Positions 46,988 through 56,401 of a stretch of DNA of 64,000 bases are shown here, piece after piece. The first letter of the stretch is position 1, and the number at the start of each line of letters is the position of its first letter. The stretch comes from Rhodovulum sp. 12E13 (GTDB lineage: Bacteria; Pseudomonadota; Alphaproteobacteria; Rhodobacterales; Rhodobacteraceae): assembly GCF_003340565.1 (NCBI RefSeq), contig NZ_QPLK01000021.1, positions 1 through 64,000 on the forward strand, in the 5' to 3' direction. The translations under genes were made by a program, and so were the position numbers. The notes beneath the pieces are model-generated. The model was not told the DNA's origin, did no database searches, and saw nothing but the letters and a program-made list of their open reading frames with translations.

Positions 46988-48424
46988 CCCCAGGTGCTTG
47001 CGCAGCTTCGACGGCCCCGGGGCCTTCCTGCCCTTGTAGGGGTTCCTGTCCGCCTGGCTGCGGAAGGTCAGGCGGATCGGCGTGCCGGGCATGTCGAAAT
47101 CGGCCCTCAGACCGTTGACGAGGTATCGGCGGTAAGCCTCGGGCAGATCCTTCGGGTTCGAGCACATCACGACGAAGCCGGGCGGGCGCGTCTTGGCCTG
47201 CGTCATGTAGCGCAGCTTGATCCGCCGCCCCCCCGGCGCCGGCGGCGGATGCGCCTCGACCATCGCGCCGAGCCACTGGTTCAGCCTCGCCGTCGTCACC
47301 CGGCGGTTCCACACAGCGTGCGCCTGCAGGATCGCGTCGTGCAGCCGGTCGAGGCCGCGGCCCGTCTTCGCCGACACCGTCACCAGCGGCGCGCCGCGCA
47401 GCTGCGGCAGCAGGCGGTCGAACGCCTCCTTGAGCGCGGCGAGCTTGCCTTGGCGGTCCTCCTCCACGTCCCACTTGTTGACGGCGACGACGACCGCCCG
47501 CCCCTCGCGTTCGGCAAGGTCGGCGATGCGCAGGTCCTGTGCCTCGAAGGGGATCGCGGCATCGAGCAGCACGACCACCACCTCGGCGAAGCGCACCGCG
47601 CGCAGGCCGTCGGCGACCGACAGCTTCTCGAGCTTCGCCTGCACCTTGGCCTTCCGCCGCATGCCCGCGGTATCGAAGATGCGCATCGGCGTGCCGGCCC
47701 AGTCGATCCGCAGCGCGATCGCGTCGCGGGTGATCCCCGCCTCGGGGCCGGTGAGCAGCCGCTCCTCGCCGAGGATGCGGTTGACCAGGGTCGACTTGCC
47801 GGCGTTGGGCCGGCCGACCACGGCCACCTGCAACGGCTTCTCCGCAGTGATGGCGCGGGGGGCGTCGAGATCGTTCTCGCCGACGTCGACCTCGGTCTCG
47901 GGCGCCTCGGCCTCGGCCCGCGCCTCGAAGCCCTCGGCCAGCGGCGCCAGGGCGGCGTAGAGCTCGGGCATCCCCTCGCCGTGCTCGGCCGAGAGCGGGA
48001 TCGGCTCGCCCAGCCCCAGCCCCCAGGCCTCGATCACGCCGGCCTCGCCGGCGGAGCCCTCGGCCTTGTTCGCGGCGACGATCACGTGGCGGGCGTTGCG
48101 CCGCAGGATCTCGGCGAAGACCTCGTCGGCGGCCGTGACGCCCGCGCGGGCGTCGAGCAGGAACAGGCAGACATCGGCCTCGCCGACGGCGCGCTCGGTC
48201 AGCTTGCGCATCCGGCCCTGCAGGCTTTCGTCGGTCGCCTCCTCCAGGCCGGCGGTGTCGATCACGGTGAAGCGGAGGTCGCCCAGCCGCGCCTCGCCCT
48301 CGCGCAGGTCGCGCGTGACGCCGGGCTGATCGTCGACCAGCGCGAGGCGCCGGCCCACGAGCCGGTTGAACAGGGTGGACTTGCCCACGTTGGGGCGGCC
48401 AACGATGGCGAGAGAAAAGGTCAT
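46979..48424 (-). CDS. der: Ribosome-assembly GTPase Der (EngA)
   Basis: 481 aa. Two GTPase domains: the first with [23 protein letters not shown] and ANKAEG, the second with [39 protein letters not shown] and NKWD. A KH-like C-terminal domain follows ([25 protein letters not shown]). An acidic linker ([12 protein letters not shown]) joins the GTPase domains. It acts in 50S subunit maturation. The ATG is at 48422-48424. Confidence 0.98.
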   Translation of the reverse strand: MTFSLAIVGRPNVGKSTLFNRLVGRRLALVDDQPGVTRDLREGEARLGDLRFTVIDTAGLEEATDESLQGRMRKLTERAVGEADVCLFLLDARAGVTAADEVFAEILRRNARHVIVAANKAEGSAGEAGVIEAWGLGLGEPIPLSAEHGEGMPELYAALAPLAEGFEARAEAEAPETEVDVGENDLDAPRAITAEKPLQVAVVGRPNAGKSTLVNRILGEERLLTGPEAGITRDAIALRIDWAGTPMRIFDTAGMRRKAKVQAKLEKLSVADGLRAVRFAEVVVVLLDAAIPFEAQDLRIADLAEREGRAVVVAVNKWDVEEDRQGKLAALKEAFDRLLPQLRGAPLVTVSAKTGRGLDRLHDAILQAHAVWNRRVTTARLNQWLGAMVEAHPPPAPGGRRIKLRYMTQAKTRPPGFVVMCSNPKDLPEAYRRYLVNGLRADFDMPGTPIRLTFRSQADRNPYKGRKAPGPSKLRKHLGKN

Positions 48425-48641
48425 GCGTCACCGCGCCAGACTGGAAGCGCGCCTCATACACGAGCGGCGCGGCAAGGCAAACCCGCCCGAGGCCGCCGCC
48501 CGCGAAGATCACAGCCCGCTGCCCCGGCCGCACCGCTGCCTGACCCCACCGCCGCCGGCCGGCGCGGACCTCGGCTGCGCCATCGGCCCGCCCACCCGGC
48601 GATCCCTCGCCTGCGCGCGCCGCCCGGCCCGGCGCTTGTTG

Positions 48642-49874
48642 CTATTCGGCGGCCATGCGCGCCCGCTCCGGCGGAGCGTAAAGGTAGTCGCGCGTGAGCG
48701 GCACGACATCGCGCTCGGTGGCGAGCTGGAGCTGGAAGACGCAGTGCATGTGGTGGCGGAAGCTCATCTCGGAGGCGATCAGGTAGTAGCGCCACATCCG
48801 GCAGAACCGCTCGTCGTAGAGTTCGCGCGCCCGGTCGATGTTTGCCATGAACCGCTCGTACCAGTGCGCCAGGGTGTAGGCGTAATGCAGCCGCCAGACC
48901 TCGACGTCGCATGTCCACAGCCCCGAGCGCTCGACCGGCGTCATCACCTCCGACAGCGCCGGGATGTAGCCGCCGGGGAAGATGTATTTCGAGATCCACG
49001 GAGAGGTCACGCCCGGCGGGTTGGACCGCCCGATCGTGTGGATCAGGGCCACGCCCCCCGGCGCGAGCCGGGCGTGAACGTTCTCGAAATACTCGCCGTA
49101 ATGCGGCACGCCGACATGCTCGAACATGCCGACCGACACCACGCGGTCGAACTCCTCGCGCACCTTGCGGTAATCCTGCAGGCGGAACTCCACGCGGTCG
49201 GACAGGCCCGCCATCTCGGCCCGGCGGGTGGCGACGGCGTGCTGTTCCTTCGACAGGGTCACGCCGACCACCCGCGCGCCGTGATCGCGCGCCAGCGTCA
49301 GGGCCATGCCGCCCCAGCCGCAGCCGATGTCGAGCACACGCATCCCCGGCTCGAGCAGCAGCTTGCCGGCGATATGGCGCTTCTTGGCCTCCTGCGCGGC
49401 ATCGAGCGTCATGCCCGCCCTGGGAAAGTAGCCGCATGAATACTGTTTGTCGGCGTCAAGGAACAGATCGTAGAGCTCACCCGACAGATCGTAATGGTGC
49501 GCCACGTTCGCCCGCGCCCTGGGCATGGGATTCGACTGCGCGAGGCGGCGCAGCGCCATCTGCGCGGCCTGGTGGGCCGAGATCGTCCAGTGCGAGCCGC
49601 CGGCGCGGCGGTTGCGCGTGAGCAGCTCGAGGAACCCGTGCAGGTCGTCGCCCTCGATGGCGATCGTGCCGTCCATGTAGGCCTCGCCCACGGCGAGCTC
49701 GGGATGCAGCACCAGCCGGCGCGGCACCGCGTCGTCCTCGATCCGGATGGTCACGTCAGGCCCGTTCTCTCCGGGGCCGAAGCTGCGCGGGCCGCGCCGG
49801 CCCGGCCCCTCCAGCGTGAGGCGACCCACCACCACGAGCCGCGAGAGCATGTTGTCGAGCAATCTTGTCCACAT
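48642..49874 (-). CDS. cfa: Cyclopropane-fatty-acyl-phospholipid synthase
   Basis: 410 aa. SAM-binding VLDIGCGWGGMALTLA, HYDLSGELYDLFLDADKQYSCGYF, GVTLSKEQ, EEFDRVVSVGMFEHVGVPHYGEYF, WISKYIFPGGYIPALSEV and the C-terminal YYLIASEMSFRHHMHCVFQLQL are all Cfa hallmarks. It transfers a methylene to cis double bonds of membrane lipids. Start MWTRLLDNMLSRLV at CAT 49872-49874, with AAGGCGAGGGG upstream; the longer frame is rejected for lack of motifs. Confidence 0.95.
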   Translation of the reverse strand: MWTRLLDNMLSRLVVVGRLTLEGPGRRGPRSFGPGENGPDVTIRIEDDAVPRRLVLHPELAVGEAYMDGTIAIEGDDLHGFLELLTRNRRAGGSHWTISAHQAAQMALRRLAQSNPMPRARANVAHHYDLSGELYDLFLDADKQYSCGYFPRAGMTLDAAQEAKKRHIAGKLLLEPGMRVLDIGCGWGGMALTLARDHGARVVGVTLSKEQHAVATRRAEMAGLSDRVEFRLQDYRKVREEFDRVVSVGMFEHVGVPHYGEYFENVHARLAPGGVALIHTIGRSNPPGVTSPWISKYIFPGGYIPALSEVMTPVERSGLWTCDVEVWRLHYAYTLAHWYERFMANIDRARELYDERFCRMWRYYLIASEMSFRHHMHCVFQLQLATERDVVPLTRDYLYAPPERARMAAE

Positions 49875-50035
49875 GGGCGCCCCCTCGCCTTGGAAAGGCA
49901 GCGCCCTCGCACCGGGCACCGCCCCGTGTCTCAACAAGGTGACAGGATGCCACAAGGTTCCCCTTCCGACAAATCGAGGCGCGCCGGCGGCACGCTCAGC
50001 CGTCGGAAACGATGCGTTTCGCGAGAGATTCCCCT

Positions 50036-50064
50036 TTGTCAATCGGCGGTTTTTCGCTCATATT
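50036..50064 (+). promoter_or_regulatory. Candidate sigma-70 promoter
   Basis: TTGTCA (50036-50041, five of six) and CATATT (50059-50064, four of six) are 17 bp apart in a locally AT-rich patch. It points toward the 26-codon frame at 50112 and bchE beyond. A second -10-like TATACA lies at 50073. Confidence 0.45.
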
Positions 50065-50111
50065 CGACCCGCTATACACTCGACCCTCGGCCGACTCGCG
50101 GGGATGCCACG

Positions 50112-50192
50112 ATGATCGCTGTGCGACTGCTCCTCCTCTCCGGCATGCTGACGGGCATGGCACTCGCCGTGTTGATCGCCAGCCTGCACTGA
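50112..50192 (+). CDS. Possible 26-aa membrane microprotein upstream of bchE
   Basis: MIAVRLLLLSGMLTGMALAV followed by LIASLH: almost one complete membrane helix with a single Arg near the N-terminus. It starts about 48 bp after a promoter-like sequence and ends about 100 bp before the bchE operator. The ribosome site (GCGGGGATG, nine bases upstream) is weak. Could be a real small membrane protein or chance; no homologue is known to me. Confidence 0.35.
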   Translation: MIAVRLLLLSGMLTGMALAVLIASLH

Positions 50193-50294
50193 CCGCGCCG
50201 CCATGGCCGTCCACGCCGTGTCTGCGGGGTCGTGGCGTCTTGGCGTGGCGCCCGCTCTCCCGACCGATCGACCGTCCTGCGCATTTCTGACCTA

Positions 50295-50312
50295 TGTCAA
50301 GGAAACTTGACA
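50295..50312. promoter_or_regulatory. PpsR/CrtJ-type operator (TGT-N12-ACA) of bchE
   Basis: TGTCAAGGAAACTTGACA is a perfect 6+6 dyad within the TGT-N12-ACA consensus bound by PpsR/CrtJ, the aerobic repressor of photosynthesis genes. Its right arm TTGACA doubles as a consensus -35 box, a typical placement for repression. It lies 49-66 bp before the bchE start. Binding is inferred from consensus. Confidence 0.8.
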
Positions 50313-50324
50313 GAGCACCTGTCA
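50308..50324. promoter_or_regulatory. Second overlapping dyad at the bchE promoter
   Basis: TGACAG-AGCAC-CTGTCA is a perfect 6-bp inverted repeat with a 5-bp spacer that shares TGACA with the PpsR-type site. Overlap of two dyads suggests either two regulators competing or a paired site for one regulator. It does not fit TGT-N12-ACA itself. Confidence 0.5.
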
Positions 50325-50360
50325 GCTTCCCTCGAAACACGCGGAGGGAGACGCACCGCC

Positions 50361-52049
50361 ATGCGCATCATGTTCATCCACCCGAACTACCGCTCCGGCG
50401 GGGCCGAGATCGCCGGAAACTGGCCGCCGGCCTGGGTCGCCTACCTCACCGGCGCCCTGCGCAAGGCGGGGTACGACGACATCCATTTCGTCGATGCGAT
50501 GACCAACAACCTCACCGAGGGCGAGATCCGGGTGAAGCTGGCCGAGATCCAGCCCGACGTGGTGGGCGTCACCTCGATCACGCCGTCGATCTACGCCGCC
50601 GAGCGGTGCCTGCAGATCGCCAAGGAGGTCGTGCCCAACGCCGTTGGCGTCCTCGGCGGCGTCCACGCGACCTTCATGTTCAAGCAGGTGCTTTCGGAGG
50701 CGCCGTGGATCGACGTGATCGTGCGCGGCGAGGGCGAGGAGGTGGTCGTCCAGCTCTTCGACGCCATCGCCGAGGGCCGCTGGCCTGCCGACCGCAAGAA
50801 GATCAACGGTCTGGCCTATACCGACGGCGACGAGATCGTGGCCACGCCCGCCGCCGCCACGGTGAAGGATCTCGACGGGCTCGACCCCGACTGGTCGATC
50901 CTGGAGTGGGAGAAATACACCTACATCCCGCTGAACACGCGCGTCGCCATCCCCAACATGGCGCGCGGCTGCCCTTTCACCTGCTCGTTCTGCTCGCAGT
51001 GGAAGTTCTGGCGCGACTACCGCGTGCGCGACCCCAAGGCGGTGGTCGACGAGATCGAGAAGCTGGTCAACGAGCACGACGTGGGCTTCTTCATCCTCGC
51101 CGACGAGGAACCCACCATCAACCGCAAGAAGTTCGTCCAGTTCTGCCAGGAGCTGATCGACCGCGGCCTGCCCGACCGGGTGAAATGGGGCATCAACACC
51201 CGCGTCACCGACATCCTGCGCGACGAGGAGCTTCTGCCCTTCTACCGCAAGGCCGGCCTCGTCCACATCTCGCTCGGGACCGAGGCCGCCGCGCAGATGA
51301 AGCTCGACCAGTTCAACAAGGAAACCAAGGTCGAGGACAACAAGCGCGCGATCGAGCTGTGCCGGAAGGCCGACATCCTCACCGAGGCGCAGTTCATCGT
51401 CGGCCTCGACAACGAGACGCCCGAGACGCTGGAAGAGACGTTCCAGATGTGCTGGGACTGGCAGCCCGACCTCGCCAACTGGGCGATGTACACGCCGTGG
51501 CCCTTCACGCCGCTCTTCCAGGAGATGAAGGACCAGGTCGAGGTGTTCGACTTCTCGCGCTACAACTTCGTCAATCCGATCATGAAGCCCGCGGCGATGG
51601 ACAGGGCCACCCTGCTCGACCGGGTGATGCACAACTACCGCCGCTTCTACAGCCGCAAGGCGCTGTTCCACTATCCGTGGCGCGGCACGGGCTTCCGCCG
51701 GCGCTACCTGCTCGGCTGTCTCAAGGCCTTCATGAAGGCGGGCGTCCAGCGATCGTTCTACGACCTCGGCAAGAACAACTACTGGGGTCCGCAATCGAAG
51801 GACAAGGTGCATTTCGACTTCGACATGTCCAAGCAGCTCGCCGAGGCCCAGCTGGAAGACTGGGAGGCCGCGGCCGACCGGGCGGCGCGCGCCGCCGAGC
51901 GGCGCGAGGCAATCCGCCAGCAGGGCAAGGAGCGGGCGCAGGAGCGCAACGCGGCCAAGGCCTTCAAGATGCCCAACGGCGCCGAGATCGGCGGCTGTGG
52001 CGGCGGCGGCAGCCAGCAGATGACCGAGGACGAGATGGAGCGGACCTGA
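50361..52049 (+). CDS. bchE: Anaerobic Mg-protoporphyrin IX monomethyl ester cyclase BchE
   Basis: 562 aa. The N-terminal cobalamin-binding-type domain begins [20 protein letters not shown] and includes [32 protein letters not shown]. The radical-SAM cluster is C204-x3-C208-x2-C211 in [21 protein letters not shown]. The enzyme forms ring E of bacteriochlorophyll without oxygen, using water-derived oxygen. The C-terminus ends in a Gly-rich [10 protein letters not shown]. The strong GGAGGGAGAC ribosome site precedes the ATG. bchJ follows after 1 bp. A PpsR-type operator fits oxygen/light control. Confidence 0.97.
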   Translation: MRIMFIHPNYRSGGAEIAGNWPPAWVAYLTGALRKAGYDDIHFVDAMTNNLTEGEIRVKLAEIQPDVVGVTSITPSIYAAERCLQIAKEVVPNAVGVLGGVHATFMFKQVLSEAPWIDVIVRGEGEEVVVQLFDAIAEGRWPADRKKINGLAYTDGDEIVATPAAATVKDLDGLDPDWSILEWEKYTYIPLNTRVAIPNMARGCPFTCSFCSQWKFWRDYRVRDPKAVVDEIEKLVNEHDVGFFILADEEPTINRKKFVQFCQELIDRGLPDRVKWGINTRVTDILRDEELLPFYRKAGLVHISLGTEAAAQMKLDQFNKETKVEDNKRAIELCRKADILTEAQFIVGLDNETPETLEETFQMCWDWQPDLANWAMYTPWPFTPLFQEMKDQVEVFDFSRYNFVNPIMKPAAMDRATLLDRVMHNYRRFYSRKALFHYPWRGTGFRRRYLLGCLKAFMKAGVQRSFYDLGKNNYWGPQSKDKVHFDFDMSKQLAEAQLEDWEAAADRAARAAERREAIRQQGKERAQERNAAKAFKMPNGAEIGGCGGGGSQQMTEDEMERT

Positions 52050-52050
52050 C

Positions 52051-52683
52051 ATGTTCGCCGCCCTCGCCGGAGCCCCCCCGGACGCCTCCCCGCACGGGGA
52101 CCCGCACGGGGGGGCGCGCATCGGCCCCAACGCCATCCTGCAGATGGTGCCGGTGCTCGACGCCCATACCGGGGCCGACATCCGCCGGTCGCTCCTCGCG
52201 GAGGCCGGGGTGATCGACCTGCCCGACGGGTCAGGGATGATCCCCGAAGGCCCGGCCGCCGCGCTGCACCAGGCGCTGCGCCGCCGCCTGCCCCACGAGG
52301 CGCCGCGGATCGCCCGAGAGGCGGGGCTCGGCACCGGCGACTACATCCTCGCCCACCGTATCCCGCGGCCCGCGCAGACGCTCCTGCGCGTGTTGCCGGC
52401 CCGCCTCGCCGCGCCGATCCTCGCCCGCGCCATCGCCAGACACGCCTGGACCTTCGCCGGCTCGGGCACATTCGCCATCGCGGCGCGCGATCCGCTCACC
52501 TTCACGCTGGCCGACAACCCGGTGGTGCGGGGCGAGCGCTCCGACGTGCCGCTCTGCGCGTGGCACGAGGCAGTGTTCGAGCGGCTGTTCCGCAGCCTTG
52601 TCAGTTCCCGCACGCGCGTGACCGAGACGCAATGCTGCGCGCAGGGCGCGCCCGCCTGCCGCTTCGAGGTGCGGCTGCGCTAG
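52051..52683 (+). CDS. bchJ: Bacteriochlorophyll synthesis accessory protein BchJ (V4R domain)
   Basis: 210 aa. ARIGPNAILQMVPVLDAHTG opens the protein; the V4R region holds GLGTGDYILAHRIP, WTFAGSGTFAI, LTFTLADNPVVRGERSDVPLCAWHEAVFERLFRSL and the terminal Cys/His set TETQCCAQGAPACRFEV. BchJ carries or handles Mg-porphyrin intermediates and was once linked to 4-vinyl reduction. It is coupled to bchE, the usual order in purple bacteria. Confidence 0.93.
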   Translation: MFAALAGAPPDASPHGDPHGGARIGPNAILQMVPVLDAHTGADIRRSLLAEAGVIDLPDGSGMIPEGPAAALHQALRRRLPHEAPRIAREAGLGTGDYILAHRIPRPAQTLLRVLPARLAAPILARAIARHAWTFAGSGTFAIAARDPLTFTLADNPVVRGERSDVPLCAWHEAVFERLFRSLVSSRTRVTETQCCAQGAPACRFEVRLR

Positions 52684-53151
52684 CCGAGGCGGGCGGCACC
52701 GTCAGGCTGGGGCACGGTCAGGCTGCGGCACGCGCGGCGGCCTCCATCCAAAAGCGGGCGCCGCCCCTGTCCGCCCCCGGGCCGGAACGCCACACCGGAC
52801 GACACCAACCCCATCAACGGGGCGGTGAGCGGCGCGCTGACCCGCATCCTCGGCGCATGACGCAAGGGCGGGCCCCGCCCTCGCCCCCTCGCTCTCGCCC
52901 CGCGGCCGAGCTCGTCCCTGGCACCGGAAGGACACCGACGAGCCTGCGAGCCGCTCTGCGCAATGCCTTGATATGAAACCGTAAAACTTCCAGGCGTTGA
53001 AAGAGGGCCAGCCGGGCGTTACGATTCCCTCAATATCCCCGAGCACAACGCCCGCTGTCGGGCGTTTCGCCAACCCGCGTATGGCCGCAGGCCGACGCGG
53101 CCCCGAACCTGCGCGCCGCGCCTCCGGGGCGAGCGCACGAGAGGAGGACAG
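52684..53151. other. bchJ to ATP-grasp gap
   Basis: About 470 bp. The left part is motif-free. The right part contains an AT-richer stretch (52970-53035: GATATGAAACCGTAAAACTT) suited to a promoter and a perfect hairpin at 53047-53066. It therefore looks like the control region of the ATP-grasp / papain-like operon, separate from bchEJ. Confidence 0.5.
53047..53066 (+). promoter_or_regulatory. Leader hairpin before the ATP-grasp gene
   Basis: AACGCCCG-CTGT-CGGGCGTT is a perfect 8-bp stem with a 4-nt loop, ending 86 bp before the start codon. It is followed by TCGCC rather than a T-run, so a rho-independent terminator is unlikely. An operator or RNA leader element is more plausible. Confidence 0.5.
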
Positions 53152-54378
53152 ATGACCGATCGCAACCCCGACAAAGGGTTTATTGCGCTTCTCGGCTGGA
53201 GCCTGAACGCCATCGACGCCGTCGACCGCTTCGACCGGCGCTATATCGTCGTGGCGCCGCCCTGGGCCGAGGACTATTGCCAGCAAAACGACATCCCCTT
53301 CATTGCGTGGGATTTCGACCGGCTCAACGAACGGTCCTACGAGCTCGCCCACAAGCTCAAGGAGGAAGGCGTCGATGTCGCCATTCCGCTCTACGAGGAG
53401 ACGGTGGAATGGGCCGGCGCCGTCAACGCGGTGCTGCTCGAAAACCCGCGCCTTCTCGGCCAGTCGATGCTGTTCCGCGACAAGTCGCTGATGAAGCGGC
53501 GGGCGCAGCTCGGCGGCATCCGCGTGGGCGTCTTCGAGGAGGCGCACGACCGCGGCGACGTCATCCGCTTCCTGAAGCGGGTGAACCAGACGCTGCTCAA
53601 GCTCGACGGCGACCCCAACGACCCGATCCACTTCAAGGCGTTCGACAAGTCGGGCACGGCCGGCCACCGGGTGATCCGCACGCCCGAGGATGTCGACAAC
53701 ATCCCCGACGAGGAGTTTCCGGCGCTCCTGGAGAGCCACCTCGACGGCTGGGAATTCGCGGTGGAGGCGTGGATCAAGGATCGAAAGATCCAGTTCCTCA
53801 ACATCTCGGAGTACGTGACGCTCGGCTACTCGGTCTTCGTGCCGGCCACGCCAGAGCTCGAGGCGCACCGAGCCCGCATCACCGAAGAGATCGAGAAGCT
53901 GATCGAGGCGTTCGACATCGACTTCGGCTTCATCCACCCCGAGTATTTCCTGACGGCCGACAACCGCCTCTACTTCGGCGAGGTCGCCTATCGCCCGCCG
54001 GGCTTCAACGCGCTCGAACTGATCGAGCGCGCCTACGGCTTCAACGGCTACCAGGGCTTGGTTCTGATGTTCGATCCCAAGACGACGCAGGACGAGATCG
54101 ACGCCTTCTTCCCCAAGCCGGTCGAGGGCGCCCGGGGCCACGCCGGCTGTTTCGGCGTCTATCCGCGCCGCCGGGTCATCAGCCGTCTCGAAGTGCCGAA
54201 GGAGACGGCCGACAACCCCTATTTCGAGTTCCACGAGCTTGCCGAGCCGATGGAGCAGAAGGTCGCCAAGCGCACCGCCTTCGGAACGCATTGGGGGCTG
54301 GCCTACTTCTTCGGCGAGGATCCCCACACGCTGCGGGACCTGTTGAAGGCGCAGGAAGAGCTCGACTACTACGTCTGA
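53152..54378 (+). CDS. ATP-grasp ligase-like protein
   Basis: 408 aa. An N-terminal alpha/beta pre-ATP-grasp domain (ALLGWSLNAIDAVDRFDRRYIVVAPPWAED, LKEEGVDVAIPLYEETVEWAGAVNA) is followed by nucleotide-binding motifs. These are FRDKSLMKRRAQLGGIRVG, HFKAFDKSGTAGHRVI (phosphate-grasping Lys/Gly), WEFAVEAWIKDRKIQFLNISEY and the metal/ATP motif FGEVAYRPPGFNALELIERAYGF. It resembles carnosine-synthase/carboxylate-amine ligases, which activate a carboxylate as acyl-phosphate. Substrates are unknown. AGAGGAGGACAG is a near-perfect ribosome site. The papain-like gene follows after 25 bp. Confidence 0.85.
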   Translation: MTDRNPDKGFIALLGWSLNAIDAVDRFDRRYIVVAPPWAEDYCQQNDIPFIAWDFDRLNERSYELAHKLKEEGVDVAIPLYEETVEWAGAVNAVLLENPRLLGQSMLFRDKSLMKRRAQLGGIRVGVFEEAHDRGDVIRFLKRVNQTLLKLDGDPNDPIHFKAFDKSGTAGHRVIRTPEDVDNIPDEEFPALLESHLDGWEFAVEAWIKDRKIQFLNISEYVTLGYSVFVPATPELEAHRARITEEIEKLIEAFDIDFGFIHPEYFLTADNRLYFGEVAYRPPGFNALELIERAYGFNGYQGLVLMFDPKTTQDEIDAFFPKPVEGARGHAGCFGVYPRRRVISRLEVPKETADNPYFEFHELAEPMEQKVAKRTAFGTHWGLAYFFGEDPHTLRDLLKAQEELDYYV

Positions 54379-54403
54379 GGCCGAACAGCAGCGGCAGGTG
54401 CCC

Positions 54404-56401
54404 ATGACGCAGACCATCAGCGACGCCGACCGGCTGGCCGGCACGCTCGACGTCGCCCTCGAGCGGCTCGAGCAGGCGCGGCCCTTCGCCAAGGCGCGTC
54501 ACCAGCGCCCCGTGCTCGACGTGGTCGCGCGGCTGATGGCGCTGCCGGGCGGGCCGGAGGCGGTCTATGTCCGCGCCGCGCGAATGGATGCCGCCGGCCT
54601 GTTCGCCGGCTCCGACTGGGCCGTGCCGACGGCGCTCCTGCCGCAGCTGTCGGGCCAGACGCTCGAGAGCGAAGACCGGGTGCTGGCCGCCCTCGAGATG
54701 GCGAGCCTGATGCGCTTTCTCGCCGTGGCGACGGGCGATGCGCGCCACCCGCTCCTGCAGGAGGAGCATTCGCGCCACTACCTGACGCAGGTGCTGGCGC
54801 TCAACCTGCCGCGCTTCTTCGAGTTCTCCGACGAGGCGAGCCGGGCGGCGGGCGAGCGCGCGGCGCTGGTGAGCCGCGTGCTGCGCTTCATCGCCGAGCG
54901 GGTGGGCCTGCGCGACGTGCTCGGCGTGATGGTCGCCGAGATCTGGCGCATCCTCGAGCAGCGGCCCGTGCAGATGGCGCCGGTCAAGGACATGGTCACG
55001 CAGATCGCGGTGGCGCTCAACCGGCAGGGCACCGAGCCCGGCGCCGAGCGGCTGGGCGCCGAGCGGCTGGTCAGCGCGCTCTTCGGCCCGACGGCCGAGA
55101 CGCTCGACGACCCCGGCCTCGACGCCTATCGCGCCCGTCTCGACACGCTCGACGACGCGGGCCTCTCGCGCGAGGCGATGGGCTTCGCCCGCTCGATGCA
55201 CGACACCGGCCTCGTGTCGGACTACCACGTGGCCTTCCTGCTCTGGGCGCTCGACTATCCCGACCGTCCGCTCGTGCCCGAGGCGATGGGCCTGGGCTCC
55301 ACCGGGCTCGATTGCTGGCGGCACTACCGCGGGCTGATCGAGGAGCTGATCCGCGCCGCGATCACGCCCGCGACACCGCAGGCGCTTCACGGCCTCGCCA
55401 TGCTGCTCGAACGCGGCGTGCTGCATCACGCCCCCGTTCCCGCGGCCCTCAAGGGCCTCCTGCGGCTGGATCTGGCGCCGGCGGTGCGCGACCGGATCGC
55501 CCTCGGCTTCGGGGCCGAGGCCCCGGCCGAGACGCATCTCGTGGCCGGCGCGGTCGAGGTGATCGGCCTGCCGCTCGGCGTCGGACAGGGCGCGAACCCC
55601 ACCTGCCAGTCGGCCCGCGCCATCTCGATGTGGGCGCTGAACGACCCCGATTACCTGCTGCACCTCGTCGTGCAGGCCGCCGAGGCCGAGACGGTCCTGA
55701 TGGAATTCGAGGGCCGCCCGATCGACGCGGCCGGCCTGCCCGCAGGTCTCGCCGGGTTCGGCCCCATCGACGCCGACCCGATCTCGGTGCTGCTCGTTCC
55801 CCATCTCGACCGGGTTTATGCCGAGATGGGCCGTCTCTGCGCGGGGCGCGCGGGCGACCCGCATCGCTGGGTCAACCCCGAGTTCCACGGCTGGTGGGTG
55901 GCGCGCGACTGCGCCGTGGCCGTCGACGTGGGCACCGGGCTGCTCGACGATTACGACCGCTTCGTGGCCCGCTTTCACGAGAGCTACCACCCCGCCCATA
56001 ACGGCGACCGCCCGCTGATCCACCCCCAGCCCGCCGGCATCGCCTTCACCGACGCCACGGGCGCCTTCGTGGGCTGGCACGCCATCACCATCCTGCGCGT
56101 CGCGCCGGGCCGCGCGGGCGAGATGCGCGTCTATTTCTACAACCCCAACAACGACAGCGGCCAGGACTGGGGGTGCGGCGTGCAGGTCACCACCGGTGGC
56201 AACGGCGAGCGCCACGGCGAGGGCTCTCTCGCGTTCGAGCAGTTCGCCTCGCGCCTCTATCTGTTCCACGACCACTGGCTGCGCTCTGCCGGCAGCGCGC
56301 CGGTGCCGGACGACGCGATCGCCCGGGTCCGCGCGATGGCGGTGGAGAGCTGGGCGGCAGACCGCGTGCCTGCCGAGGCGCGAGGCGGCCTGCCGGCCTG
56401 A
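54404..56401 (+). CDS. Large protein with papain-like (clan CA) catalytic constellation
   Basis: 665 aa. Residues 1-390 are helical and Ala/Leu-rich (EERSRHYL-type helices, MDAAGLFAGSDWAVPTALLPQLSG). The C-terminal part shows Q395-G-ANPT-C401-QSARAISMWAL, then H559 in FVGWHAITILRV, and N580/N582 in YFYNPNNDSGQDWG. The Q-to-C spacing of six and the H, N order equal those of papain-fold peptidases and transglutaminase-like enzymes. There is no signal peptide, so it is cytosolic. It is co-transcribed with the ATP-grasp gene, suggesting joint peptide or amide chemistry. I recognise no named family. The ATG at 54404 is preferred to a GTG at 54398. Confidence 0.8.
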   Translation: MTQTISDADRLAGTLDVALERLEQARPFAKARHQRPVLDVVARLMALPGGPEAVYVRAARMDAAGLFAGSDWAVPTALLPQLSGQTLESEDRVLAALEMASLMRFLAVATGDARHPLLQEEHSRHYLTQVLALNLPRFFEFSDEASRAAGERAALVSRVLRFIAERVGLRDVLGVMVAEIWRILEQRPVQMAPVKDMVTQIAVALNRQGTEPGAERLGAERLVSALFGPTAETLDDPGLDAYRARLDTLDDAGLSREAMGFARSMHDTGLVSDYHVAFLLWALDYPDRPLVPEAMGLGSTGLDCWRHYRGLIEELIRAAITPATPQALHGLAMLLERGVLHHAPVPAALKGLLRLDLAPAVRDRIALGFGAEAPAETHLVAGAVEVIGLPLGVGQGANPTCQSARAISMWALNDPDYLLHLVVQAAEAETVLMEFEGRPIDAAGLPAGLAGFGPIDADPISVLLVPHLDRVYAEMGRLCAGRAGDPHRWVNPEFHGWWVARDCAVAVDVGTGLLDDYDRFVARFHESYHPAHNGDRPLIHPQPAGIAFTDATGAFVGWHAITILRVAPGRAGEMRVYFYNPNNDSGQDWGCGVQVTTGGNGERHGEGSLAFEQFASRLYLFHDHWLRSAGSAPVPDDAIARVRAMAVESWAADRVPAEARGGLPA

